14,525 nucleotides of DNA from Microbacteriaceae bacterium (GTDB lineage: Bacteria; Actinomycetota; Actinomycetes; Actinomycetales; Microbacteriaceae): positions 1 through 14,525 of the forward strand of contig WOYR01000129.1 of NCBI GenBank assembly GCA_011620705.1, written 5' to 3'. The notes under the pieces were generated by a model, which saw only the letters and a list, made by a program, of their open reading frames with translations, was not told the DNA's origin and searched no databases. The position numbers were made by a program, and so were the translations under genes. Of this stretch, positions 1 to 7,013 are shown in pieces. Each line of letters opens with the position of its first letter. The stretch's first letter is position 1.

Positions 1-1
1 A

Positions 2-61
2 TCCGAGCCCGACGCCGACGCCGGGCACGACCCCGTGACCCGGCGGCTGAGCGTGTCGTGA
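2..61 (+). CDS. 3' end of an upstream gene (partial, unknown product)
   Basis: An open frame enters from the left edge and ends at TGA 59-61, giving a 19-residue tail that reads SEPDADAGHDPVTRRLSVS. All 19 codons end in G or C, which matches the coding style of this genome and is why this frame was chosen. A competing frame (3-38) reads a Pro/Thr-rich tail, PSPTPTPGTTP, also with perfect GC3, but it is shorter. The product cannot be recognised from so little sequence. Confidence 0.35.
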   Translation, partial: SEPDADAGHDPVTRRLSVS

Positions 62-77
62 GCTCGCCGATCTGAGC

Positions 78-139
78 TGAGCCATCCGGAGCCTGAGCCA
101 TCCGGAGCCTGAGCCATCGGGAGCCTGTGCCGTCCGGAG
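78..139. repeat. 16-bp tandem repeat, about four copies
   Basis: The unit TGAGCCATCCGGAGCC occurs at 78-93 and 94-109, with one mismatch at 110-125, and a degenerate partial copy at 126-139. Each intact unit carries the palindrome TCCGGA, so the array could also fold using neighbouring copies. It lies between the probable end of the leftmost gene and the small membrane-protein gene at 227, just beyond the stop of the minus-strand fusion gene at 187. A 16-bp period is not a multiple of three, so a protein repeat is unlikely. Confidence 0.8.
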
Positions 140-186
140 ATGGGCGCCGTCATCCTGGGAGGAATCTGGGATCGGATCGGTCACAG

Positions 187-2850
187 TCACTGCGACGGGG
201 TTCCATTCCCCGACGAGGAGGTTCGCATGTGGTGGCTCGTCGCCGTCGGCGCTGTGGTGGTTGTCGGTGTGCTCATCCTCTCGCGCCTGGCCATCGGTGT
301 GCTGGCGGAGATCTCGACCGCGCTCGACGAGGCGGATGACGATGACGACGACCCCGACCCGAGCACCTCGAGGAATTCCCCCAGAGCCACGGCGTTGTAC
401 GCCGCGGCCGCGAAGGCGGCCGGTGCCAGCTCGCCGGCGAGGTAGTCCCGCATCCCCTGCGCCAGTCCGGCGACGGTCTGATCCACGATGTGCAGCTGCC
501 CCTCGGGGAGGGAGTCCGCGACCGATCCGAATCGCACGGTCACGATCGGCAGCCCTGCGACAGCAGCCTCGAGCAGAACCATCGGCTGGCCCTCGTAGTC
601 GCTGGAGAGGACGAAGCAGTCCGCCGCCGCGAGCACCGCGAAGGGATTCCTGAGAGATCCGGTCATGACGACCGAGTCGTCCAGCCCGAGAAGCGAGCGC
701 CGAGCGCCGAGGGCGTCGCGAAGCGGCCCGTCGCCGACGATGACGAGCCGCGCATCGGGGCGCTCCGCATGGACCTCGGCGAAGGCGTCGAGCAGACGGG
801 CGTGGTTCTTCTCGGGACTCAGCCGGCCGACCGTCACGAACCAGCGGGCCCCGTCATCGGCGTCCAGCTTCGCCACCCAGTCGGGGAGCACGACCTCGCC
901 GGTTTCGGGATCCTGGAACTCGACGGCGTCGCGGAGGGGTACGCGCAGCATCCGCTCGACGGCCGCGTCGTCGATCACGTTCCGGGCAGAGGCGAAACAC
1001 GCGGCCGGGACGCCGTAGCGGGGCGCGAGCGCTGCCGCGTTGGCGCGCGAGAGTTCGCGGGACACCGAGACGAGCGCATCGAACCTCGGGTACAGGGCGA
1101 AGACGGCGGGGAGCGAGCGGCGCATCCTGCGGCGTCCGTTCACGGGACGGTGCACCTCGGCCGCCATGTCGTTGTGCAGCCAGATCGCCCGCCGCGCAGG
1201 CGGCGAGTGCAGGATCAGCTGCGCCCAGAAACGGCTGTAGCCGCTGAAGTCCACGACGGCATCGAAGCGGGTGTCACCGAGGCAGCGGCGCCATTCGTCC
1301 TCCCAGATCCGCCGCTCCCATTCGGCTTCCCGGTGGGCGGGGCGGAATCGACCGAGCAGGCGCATCGTCAGCACCGTCATGCGCCGCCCTTGCAGGCTTC
1401 CTCGTCGATGGAATTGGCGCACCCGCGAGTCGATGCGCGCGGCGTTCGCGCGTTGCTCGCGCCCGCCGGGCCGCGCCATGAGCACCGAGACCTCCAGGGC
1501 GTCGTGGTCGAGGTGCGCCAGGAGGTTCAGTGCGGAGGTCGTGATGCCGTTGGAACGCATACCGCCGAGGTAGATCAGCACCGACCGTCGGCGCGGTGCG
1601 GGCCGGGGCAGGAACCGCGGGTCGATCTCCCGGCGGAAGACGGCGTCGATGACGCGCTCGGTGGCGTGGCCGTCGTCGCGCTCGGTGAAGTCCTTCCGCC
1701 ACCGCTCGGCCGCCGCCGACGTGGCCGCATTCGAGGAGGCCGCATCCGAGGAGGACAGGATGGCGTCGGCCAGATCGGCGACGGTGGTCACGACGGGGCC
1801 GGGACGGTCGTCTGCCCCGAAATAGGTCCCGCGCTCCCGCGCGTAGTCCTCCTGATCGGGGGTGAAGAACACGATCGGGCGAGCGGTGCTCAGAAAGTCG
1901 ATGAAGATCGACGAGTAGTCGGTCACGAGCACATCGGCCAGCCCCAGAATCACATTGGTGGGGATCTCGTTGGGGATGAGACGCCCGCTGCCCGCCTCCG
2001 CCGTCATGCCGCGCGCCACCGCCTGGTGCACCTTCAGCAGGACCAGGTGCTGCTCGCCCAGAAGCTCCTGGAGGCGGTCGGCGGCGGCGATCAGCCCTGC
2101 GGCCTCGTCGCGGGGCTGTCCGAAATCGGTCCCCTTCCAGGTGGGGGCGTACACGACCAGCCGCCTCCCCGCGACATCGATCCCGGCATCGCGCAAGGAG
2201 CGGATGACCGCGCTGCGCTGCTCCGGATCGAGGAACTGCCGGTCGGTGCGCGGGTACCCCGCCTCCAGGATGCGGCCCGGCAGGATGCCCGCGAGCCGGT
2301 AGGAGTCGGTATACATCCGGGTCATATGCGGGTTCTGGGACAGCAGCATGTCGGCGATGACGAAGTTGCGCAGCACATTCGATGACTCGAACGCTCCCGC
2401 CGGCATGTCGTATCCCATGGTCTTGAGCGGCGTGCCGTGCCAGGTGTTCAGGTAGAACTGGCCATCGCGCTTCTGGAAGTCCGGCCCGAAGGTGGAGTTG
2501 TTGATCAAGTACTCGCAGCGAGCCAGCGCGGCGGCGTACGCGACGGAACGCGGCCGCACGAAGCTCACACGCGGATGGCGCGCGAACTCGGCGCGGAAGG
2601 ATCGGCTCTCGGCCGGCTCGACCGCCCAGACGTGACGGAGCCCGGCGAAGGCCGGATCCGCGATCAGCGCCCGGAAGATCGCCTCAGGGTTGTCCAGCGC
2701 CCCATTGCCGCCGAAGGACTCGTACAGGATCGTGCCCGGGAGGATGGGGCGGGTCCGTGCCAGTGCCCTGCGCTCCTCCTGCAGTGCCCGTCGGAGGCGT
2801 CGCGGCCACCGCAGCAGCCGTCGCAGGGCGGATCGCGGCGGGGCATGCAT
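187..2850 (-). CDS. bifunctional CDP-glycerol glycerophosphotransferase-like / GT4 glycosyltransferase
   Basis: This 887-residue two-domain enzyme probably helps build or decorate a wall polyol-phosphate polymer. Residues ~38-405 match the TagB/TagF (Glyphos_transf) family: WHGTPLK (137-143), a YPRTD segment (199-203), YAPTWKG (234-240), LLKVHQ (271-276) and VTDYSSIFIDF (309-319). TagF-type enzymes transfer glycerol phosphate from CDP-glycerol. Residues ~421-825 are a GT-B glycosyltransferase of family GT4: a GG-N-G-T start (429-437), GRLSPEKNH (675-683), VGDGP (705-709) and the E-x7-E region EGQPMVLLE (753-761). No signal peptide is seen; the basic N-terminus (residues 6-33) suggests peripheral binding at the inner membrane face. 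ATG 2850 is the most upstream possible start because an in-frame TGA lies immediately before it. No strong ribosome site is seen, so coupling to the overlapping upstream membrane glycosyltransferase is likely. The Ser/Thr-rich tail (831-887) is antisense to the small gene at 227-445 and may be a run-on. The exact polymer is unknown. Confidence 0.88.
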   Translation of the reverse strand: MHAPPRSALRRLLRWPRRLRRALQEERRALARTRPILPGTILYESFGGNGALDNPEAIFRALIADPAFAGLRHVWAVEPAESRSFRAEFARHPRVSFVRPRSVAYAAALARCEYLINNSTFGPDFQKRDGQFYLNTWHGTPLKTMGYDMPAGAFESSNVLRNFVIADMLLSQNPHMTRMYTDSYRLAGILPGRILEAGYPRTDRQFLDPEQRSAVIRSLRDAGIDVAGRRLVVYAPTWKGTDFGQPRDEAAGLIAAADRLQELLGEQHLVLLKVHQAVARGMTAEAGSGRLIPNEIPTNVILGLADVLVTDYSSIFIDFLSTARPIVFFTPDQEDYARERGTYFGADDRPGPVVTTVADLADAILSSSDAASSNAATSAAAERWRKDFTERDDGHATERVIDAVFRREIDPRFLPRPAPRRRSVLIYLGGMRSNGITTSALNLLAHLDHDALEVSVLMARPGGREQRANAARIDSRVRQFHRRGSLQGRRMTVLTMRLLGRFRPAHREAEWERRIWEDEWRRCLGDTRFDAVVDFSGYSRFWAQLILHSPPARRAIWLHNDMAAEVHRPVNGRRRMRRSLPAVFALYPRFDALVSVSRELSRANAAALAPRYGVPAACFASARNVIDDAAVERMLRVPLRDAVEFQDPETGEVVLPDWVAKLDADDGARWFVTVGRLSPEKNHARLLDAFAEVHAERPDARLVIVGDGPLRDALGARRSLLGLDDSVVMTGSLRNPFAVLAAADCFVLSSDYEGQPMVLLEAAVAGLPIVTVRFGSVADSLPEGQLHIVDQTVAGLAQGMRDYLAGELAPAAFAAAAYNAVALGEFLEVLGSGSSSSSSASSSAVEISASTPMARRERMSTPTTTTAPTATSHHMRTSSSGNGTPSQ
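227..445 (+). CDS. small single-pass membrane protein with acidic tail
   Basis: This is a 72-residue product of unknown function. The start at ATG 227 is supported by GAGGAGG at 215-221, five bases upstream. An in-frame ATG at 140 has no comparable ribosome site. Residues 1-28 form one hydrophobic helix (MWWLVAVGAVVVVGVLILSR...), followed by an acidic run of six Asp around residues 39-44 and a Ser/Ala-rich tail. GC3 is high through the helix and acidic portion. The whole gene lies antisense to the last ~85 codons of the minus-strand glycosyltransferase fusion ending at 187. The final ~24 codons are antisense to real glycosyltransferase sequence, so the original stop may have been lost. No family was recognised. 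It could be a chance ORF, but the helix plus ribosome site argue against that. Confidence 0.55.
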   Translation: MWWLVAVGAVVVVGVLILSRLAIGVLAEISTALDEADDDDDDPDPSTSRNSPRATALYAAAAKAAGASSPAR

Positions 2851-4369
2851 TCATCGACTCTGCGAAGACGATCCCCAGAAAGGTCTCAGAACGCACGAAC
2901 TCGAGAATCGTGCTCCGGTGCTCGGTCAGGGTGCGCACCCTGTGGAATCCGGCGGACTCGAGCGCCGCGATCCCGTAGGTGTCCGCCTTCCCGTCGATCG
3001 CGTACTCGACCAGCCAGATCCGCGCCACCCCGTCGAGTCTGCCGATGGCCTGCGCGTCGGCGAGCGTGAACGTGTCGTCGTACCAGGTGTCGTTCTCCCA
3101 GTACGGCGTCTTCAGGGTCGGGTCGAGCAGCCCGGCGAATCCGCTCGGATAGCTGCGCAGCGCCAGCCGCGGTCGTCGCGATGGTCGCACCGAATCGTCG
3201 AAGGCGACCGCGTCGCCCGGGCGCGCATGGGCGGAGATGGCGGCGCTGATCTGCGCCCAGTCGCTGTCGTTCTTCGCGTTCGGACCCCGTTGGGCGAGCC
3301 AGACCGGTGCGATCAGAGCGACCACGATCGCGAGCGAGATGGCGGACTCCGCCCGGCGCCGGACCGCAGCCAGCGCGTCGATCGGCACCGCGATCAGCAG
3401 CGCGACGGCCGGGGCGCACAACGCGAGGTACCGCGGCGTGTAGACCGCGATGAAGGCGCTGGAGCTCAGCAGGAATGCCGCGGGCACCACCATCCACGCC
3501 AGGGGGAGCAGCAGCCTGCCACGGGCGGCACCGGCGGACCGGATCGCGGCGCGCACCGTCAGAAGGCTTCCCGCGAGCACCAGCACCCAGGCTCCGATCG
3601 CCACCGCGGGGTCCTCGAACCACGGCGTGACGAAGATCGAGGTGACGTCGTAACTCTGGCGTTGCGCCAGGTAGGCGATCTGGCCGCGTTCGAGGAAGGC
3701 GAGGACAAGGACCGGCGATGCCAGCAGCATGGCGCAGCTCGTCGCCGCGGCCCATCCGGGGATGCGCCCCGTCGTGCCGCGCGATCCGTGCCGCGCGATG
3801 AGCAGCACGAGGAGGTGCGCCGCAGCGACCAAGGCCACCCAGATGAAGAGGGAGGTGCCGACGGCGAGCACGGCGCCATAGGCGATCCATCCTCGGCGGC
3901 GCGGCGAGGATGCGTCGAGCTGCAGCACGAGCACGATGGTCAGCCAGATGGCGAGCGCAGCGGTCGCCGCGTAGGAGCGGGCCTCGCTGCCCACATCGGT
4001 CATGCGCGGCAGGATCGCGCAGATGATCCCGGCCAGAACGCCGAATCTCAGCCCGCGCAGCCGGGAACCGAGCAGCACCAGCCCGGCGACGGCGGCGCCG
4101 ACAGCGATGGCGCTGGGGAACCGCACCGAGAACGGCGAAGCGCCGAACAGGCCGATCCAGAAGTGCAGGCCGAGGTAGTAGAGCCCGTGCACCGCGTCGA
4201 CCTTCTGGAGCATGGTGAACAGCGAGGGCAGGGGGCGCTGCGCCGAGAGGATGCTCGCAGCTTCATCGCCCCACAGCGACGCGTTGGCCGAGCCGAGCGC
4301 CGACACGGCGATCGCGGTCAGTCCGAGCGAAGCCGCGGCGATGGCGTCGCGGCGGTCGAAGGATGACAC
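2684..4369 (-). CDS. GT-C (GT39/PMT-like) integral membrane glycosyltransferase
   Basis: This 561-residue multi-pass protein resembles the dolichyl/polyprenyl-phosphate-mannose protein mannosyltransferase-like (GT39/GT-C) family. These enzymes move a sugar from a lipid-phosphate donor to an acceptor outside the membrane. Visible features are an N-terminal helix (~10-28), the WGDE motif with the Asp-Glu pair at 35-36 in the first outer loop, RFPSA (83-87) and EARSY (129-133), all characteristic of the fold. About ten further hydrophobic segments follow to ~350, then a soluble domain. The start is GTG 4369, 35 bp after the histidine kinase stop; its ribosome site is weak. Recognisable sequence ends near EFVR (residue 493, about 2891). 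The last 68 residues are Ala/Pro/Gly-rich with poorer GC3 and overlap the next gene's start by 167 bp, so they look like read-through past a lost stop. The sugar and acceptor are not predictable. Confidence 0.8.
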   Translation of the reverse strand: MSSFDRRDAIAAASLGLTAIAVSALGSANASLWGDEAASILSAQRPLPSLFTMLQKVDAVHGLYYLGLHFWIGLFGASPFSVRFPSAIAVGAAVAGLVLLGSRLRGLRFGVLAGIICAILPRMTDVGSEARSYAATAALAIWLTIVLVLQLDASSPRRRGWIAYGAVLAVGTSLFIWVALVAAAHLLVLLIARHGSRGTTGRIPGWAAATSCAMLLASPVLVLAFLERGQIAYLAQRQSYDVTSIFVTPWFEDPAVAIGAWVLVLAGSLLTVRAAIRSAGAARGRLLLPLAWMVVPAAFLLSSSAFIAVYTPRYLALCAPAVALLIAVPIDALAAVRRRAESAISLAIVVALIAPVWLAQRGPNAKNDSDWAQISAAISAHARPGDAVAFDDSVRPSRRPRLALRSYPSGFAGLLDPTLKTPYWENDTWYDDTFTLADAQAIGRLDGVARIWLVEYAIDGKADTYGIAALESAGFHRVRTLTEHRSTILEFVRSETFLGIVFAESMNACPAAIRPATAAAVAATPPTGTAGGAQGTGTDPPHPPGHDPVRVLRRQWGAGQP

Positions 4370-4404
4370 CGCTTCAGGCCAGACTCCCGCTCCCCAGAAT
4401 CCTC

Positions 4405-5403
4405 TCAGATTTCGAGCTGTCTGCGCCGGGCGCGCGGCAGGCGGAACATCATCGTCGTTCCGCCGGGGCCGGTGCTCTCCACGGCTGCGGATCCTCCGTA
4501 GCGGGTCACGGTGTCCTTCAGGAGGGCGAGCCCGATCCCGGAGCCCGACACGTTCTGGTTATCGCCTCGCGCGAAGCGCTCGAACACCTGCGCGGGCGCG
4601 AGCCCGGTGATGCCCGGGCCGTGATCCGTGACCCGGACCTCGGCGAAGCCGTGAGCAGCAGTGAGCGAGACCTGGATGCTCGAACCAGGAGGAGCGAAGC
4701 GGAGAGCGTTCTCGAGCAGGGCGACCGTACTGCGGTGGATCGACGCCGCCGGCGCCAGCGCGGTGGCAGGCACGGCATCCAGTTCGATGGTCACCCCGCG
4801 CTGGCCCGCCAGGATGTTGAAGGAGTCCACGGCGAGTCGGACGACCGCTTCGACGTCCGCCGCCTTCTCCACCGTCGGCGGGACTCCTCCCTCCTCGGCG
4901 GTCAGGAGCAGCTCGTTGACGATCTGGGTCAGCGTTCCGGCGTCCCGGCGCAGCTCGGCGACCGTCGAGACCGCAGGATCGTCCAGCGGGAGGCCGCGCT
5001 GGAGGAGCTGCAGGCGCGCGTCGAGCACGGCCAGAGGTGTGCGCAACTCGTGGCTCGCGTTCGCCACGAAGCTGCGCTGGAGCTGCAGCGCGACCCCGAG
5101 CGGGCGCATGGCGCGCCGGGTTGCGAACCAGCTCAGCACGCCGGCGACCACGATGGCTGCCGCCCCGATGACGATGGCGGCGACCAGGATGTCCAGACCG
5201 CCGACATCGATGGTGCTCTCGTGGTGGCCGCTCTCGAAGACCCTGCTCGGCTCCAGGTGCGCGAAGACGAACGCGAAGGCCGCGATGACGACGAGCAGCA
5301 CGAGGATCGTGGAGGCGAGGGCGAGCTGCAGGCCCACCGTGCGCGACGCCCGGCGGATCGCGGCCGCATCCGGGTCCGAACGGGGCGAGGCGCGAGCACT
5401 CAT
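4405..5403 (-). CDS. sensor histidine kinase (two-component system 1)
   Basis: This 332-residue membrane sensor kinase is the partner of the regulator just upstream. ATG 5403 overlaps the regulator's TGA (ATGA, 4 bp) and has GGGAG nearby, which sets the start against longer in-frame extensions. Two helices (~24-49 and ~70-92) flank a loop of about 20 residues containing ESGHHES (57-63). The helix exit RRAMRPLG is followed at once by the dimerisation/phosphoacceptor domain, with His118 in ASHELRTPL. The ATPase domain shows the N box with Asn232 (ENALRFAPPG), G1 DHGPG (260-264), F box VFERFAR (273-279) and G2 GSGIGLAL (287-294). A normal HAMP domain is absent or reduced to a stub. The small sensor loop suggests sensing of an ion, the membrane state, or a partner protein. 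The signal is unknown; genes downstream suggest envelope polymer control. Confidence 0.9.
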   Translation of the reverse strand: MSARASPRSDPDAAAIRRASRTVGLQLALASTILVLLVVIAAFAFVFAHLEPSRVFESGHHESTIDVGGLDILVAAIVIGAAAIVVAGVLSWFATRRAMRPLGVALQLQRSFVANASHELRTPLAVLDARLQLLQRGLPLDDPAVSTVAELRRDAGTLTQIVNELLLTAEEGGVPPTVEKAADVEAVVRLAVDSFNILAGQRGVTIELDAVPATALAPAASIHRSTVALLENALRFAPPGSSIQVSLTAAHGFAEVRVTDHGPGITGLAPAQVFERFARGDNQNVSGSGIGLALLKDTVTRYGGSAAVESTGPGGTTMMFRLPRARRRQLEI

Positions 5404-6065
5404 AGTGCTCCCAGTCTGTATCCCTGCCCTCGGACGGTGGTGATGATGTCGGGATCGGTCTTGCGGCGGACGTAGTGGACATAGGTGTCCACGGTCCCGG
5501 GCTGGTCGTTCGCGTCGAAGATCTCGCGCAGGATCTGCTCCCGGGTGAACGTGCGGCCCGGATTCACGGCGAGGAGCCGCAGCAGATCGTTCTCGCGGAC
5601 GGTGAGGATCGTGCGCCCCTCGTATGGCGAGTACACGGCCCTGCTCTCCGGGTAGAACTCCCACGAACCGATCCGCACATACGGGCCCTCCCCCGAGAAC
5701 ACGCGCCGGATGGCCCTGAGGCGTGCGAACAACTCGTCGAACTCGAAGGGCTTCACCAGGTAGTCGTTCGCTCCGGCGTCGAGGCCGCGCACCTTGTCAT
5801 GCACGGTGCCCAGGGCGGTGAGCACGAGCATCGGCGTCGCGACGCCCTTGGCACGGAGAGCCTCGATGATGTTGAGCCCGTCCGCGCCGGGAAGTCGGCG
5901 GTCGACGATCATGACGTCGAACATCTGCGTGACCGCCGCCTCGAAGCCCCCTTCGCCCGTCGGCTCGAGCGTGACCTCGTACACCTCCTCGAGCACGTCC
6001 CGCATCAGCGGCCCGAGCTGCGGATCGTCCTCGATCAGCAGGAGCCGCGGTCGCGCATCCGCCAT
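5400..6065 (-). CDS. OmpR-family response regulator (two-component system 1)
   Basis: This 221-residue cytoplasmic transcription factor is phosphorylated by the kinase encoded next to it. The receiver domain (7-~120) has the acidic pair Asp13-Asp14, phospho-acceptor Asp55 (IVDRRLPGADG), Thr83 and Lys105 (VKPFEFDE). The C-terminal winged helix (~130-221) shows LTVRENDLLRLLAVNPGRTFTREQIL and the YVRRKTDPD...GQGYRL ending typical of OmpR/PhoB proteins. ATG 6065 is chosen because GAGGAGG sits 5-6 bases upstream and the conserved fold starts right after it; upstream in-frame sequence is not conserved-looking. It is the first gene of the minus-strand run. The 11-bp-spaced TCTAAGA repeats lie about 40 bp upstream, so autoregulation is likely (inference). 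Confidence 0.93.
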   Translation of the reverse strand: MADARPRLLLIEDDPQLGPLMRDVLEEVYEVTLEPTGEGGFEAAVTQMFDVMIVDRRLPGADGLNIIEALRAKGVATPMLVLTALGTVHDKVRGLDAGANDYLVKPFEFDELFARLRAIRRVFSGEGPYVRIGSWEFYPESRAVYSPYEGRTILTVRENDLLRLLAVNPGRTFTREQILREIFDANDQPGTVDTYVHYVRRKTDPDIITTVRGQGYRLGAL

Positions 6066-6105
6066 GGGCCCTCCTCGTCGCACCGCTCGAGCCTCCCCCC
6101 GCATT

Positions 6106-6123
6106 TCTAAGAATGCTCTAAGA
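6106..6123. promoter_or_regulatory. direct repeat TCTAAGA x2, 11 bp apart: candidate OmpR-type operator
   Basis: TCTAAGA occurs at 6106-6112 and again at 6117-6123, an exact 7-bp direct repeat with an 11-bp start-to-start distance. OmpR/PhoB-family regulators commonly bind two half-sites about one DNA turn (11 bp) apart as a head-to-tail dimer. The stretch is A/T-richer than its surroundings and lies 41 bp upstream of response regulator 1 in the divergent region facing the transporter operon. Which of the two encoded regulators binds is not determinable; autoregulation by the adjacent one is the simplest reading. Confidence 0.55.
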
Positions 6124-6269
6124 CAGTGCCATGGGCGTGCCCCGGAGCTGCATGACCACGGCACCGATCGCGATCAGCAGCAGTCCGACGGCGGTGATCG
6201 GGAGATGGCCGGCATCGCTCCTCTCGAAAGATGAGCCTGCCCTCGCTGGCGCGACGGCGCAGAGCAGGA
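6118..6269 (-). other. possible coding remnant with membrane helix (no start codon)
   Basis: On the minus strand an open frame ends at TAG 6120-6118 and reads ...SDAGHLPITAVGLLLIAIG and continues AVVMQLRGTPMALS. This is one hydrophobic helix preceded by LPITA, similar to the LPxTA variant of sortase motifs. Third positions are mostly G or C. No ATG/GTG/TTG start with a ribosome site was found in frame before it runs into antisense of the transporter gene, and there is only a minimal basic tail. It may be the 3' remnant of a lost surface-protein gene, or chance. Confidence 0.2.
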
Positions 6270-6281
6270 TTGACTTGATGC

Positions 6282-7013
6282 ATGACTGAGCCCTCCTCCG
6301 CCGGCCCGAGCGGCCATCCCAGTGAACCCCACGCCGGAAACATCGCCGGAAGGCTCAATTGGCTGCGCGCCGGGGTGCTCGGTGCGAACGACGGGATCGT
6401 GTCGACGGCCGCGATCGTGGTCGGCGTCGCCGGCGCCACCTCCTCGCTGGCCGCGATCGCCACGGCGGGTGCGGCGGGCTTGGTGGGGGGCGCGATCTCG
6501 ATGGCCTTGGGGGAGTACGTCTCGGTCAGCAGCCAGCGGGACAGCCAGCGGGCACTGATCGCCAAGGAGACGACGGAGCTCCGGGACAGTCCGAACGAGG
6601 AACTCGAGGAGCTGGCGGGCATCTACCAGGCCAAAGGGCTGTCCGAGGCGACGGCGCTGCGGGTGGCGGAGGAGCTGACCGCGCACGACCCGCTGACGGC
6701 GCACCTCGAGGCGGAGCTGGGAATCAGTGAGCAGGATGTCGTCAGCCCGTGGCAGGCCGCGGGTGCCTCGGCGCTCTCGTTCTTCGTCGGCGCGGTCCTG
6801 CCGATGCTGGCCGTCCTGCTTCCGCCGGACGGATGGCGCGTGCCGGTCACCTTCGCCGCCGTGCTCGTCGCCCTCGCATTCACCGGGGCCCTCGGAGCCA
6901 GGCTCGGCGGCAGCCCTGTCACACGTCCGACCGTGCGCGTCGTGCTCGGCGGCGCGCTGGCTCTCGCCGTGACCTTCCTGATCGGAAGTCTTCTGGGAAC
7001 GCGCATCGGCTGA
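6282..7013 (+). CDS. VIT1/CCC1-family Fe2+/Mn2+ transporter
   Basis: This 243-residue membrane protein belongs to the VIT family, whose members move ferrous iron or manganese out of the cytosol, into vacuoles in eukaryotes and probably outward in bacteria. Recognisable features are LRAGVLGANDGIVSTAAIVVG (28-48) and GEYVSVSSQRD (78-88), both family signatures. Helices lie at ~36-52, ~56-78, ~158-180, ~186-206 and ~215-238, giving the usual five. Between helices 2 and 3, residues ~89-150 form a Glu-rich cytosolic helical segment where VIT proteins bind metal. ATG 6282 follows AGGA at 6266-6269, a weak and somewhat distant ribosome site. It is the first plus-strand gene after the divergent region, and its TGA shares one base with the ATG of response regulator 2, so the transporter and regulator are translationally linked. 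The metal preference is not predictable. Confidence 0.9.
   Translation: MTEPSSAGPSGHPSEPHAGNIAGRLNWLRAGVLGANDGIVSTAAIVVGVAGATSSLAAIATAGAAGLVGGAISMALGEYVSVSSQRDSQRALIAKETTELRDSPNEELEELAGIYQAKGLSEATALRVAEELTAHDPLTAHLEAELGISEQDVVSPWQAAGASALSFFVGAVLPMLAVLLPPDGWRVPVTFAAVLVALAFTGALGARLGGSPVTRPTVRVVLGGALALAVTFLIGSLLGTRIG

Noticed and set aside
490..2385. Long plus-strand open frame (631 codons) opposite the glycosyltransferase fusion
   Set aside because: Its translation is rich in Arg, Gly, His and Gln with no recognisable domain, while the opposite strand carries intact TagF-like and GT4 motifs. It is a typical antisense open frame in high-GC DNA.
2690..4366. Long plus-strand open frame (558 codons) opposite the membrane glycosyltransferase
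   Set aside because: It is charged, low-complexity sequence without motifs or a ribosome site; the minus strand has clear helices and the WGDE, RFPSA and EARSY motifs.
6107..6283. 58-codon minus-strand ORF with a GGAGGAGGG ribosome-like site eight bases before its ATG
   Set aside because: The site is antisense to the first codons of the transporter, and the product (MHQVNPALRRRASEG...) is Arg-rich with no pattern. A neighbouring frame has the better coding bias.
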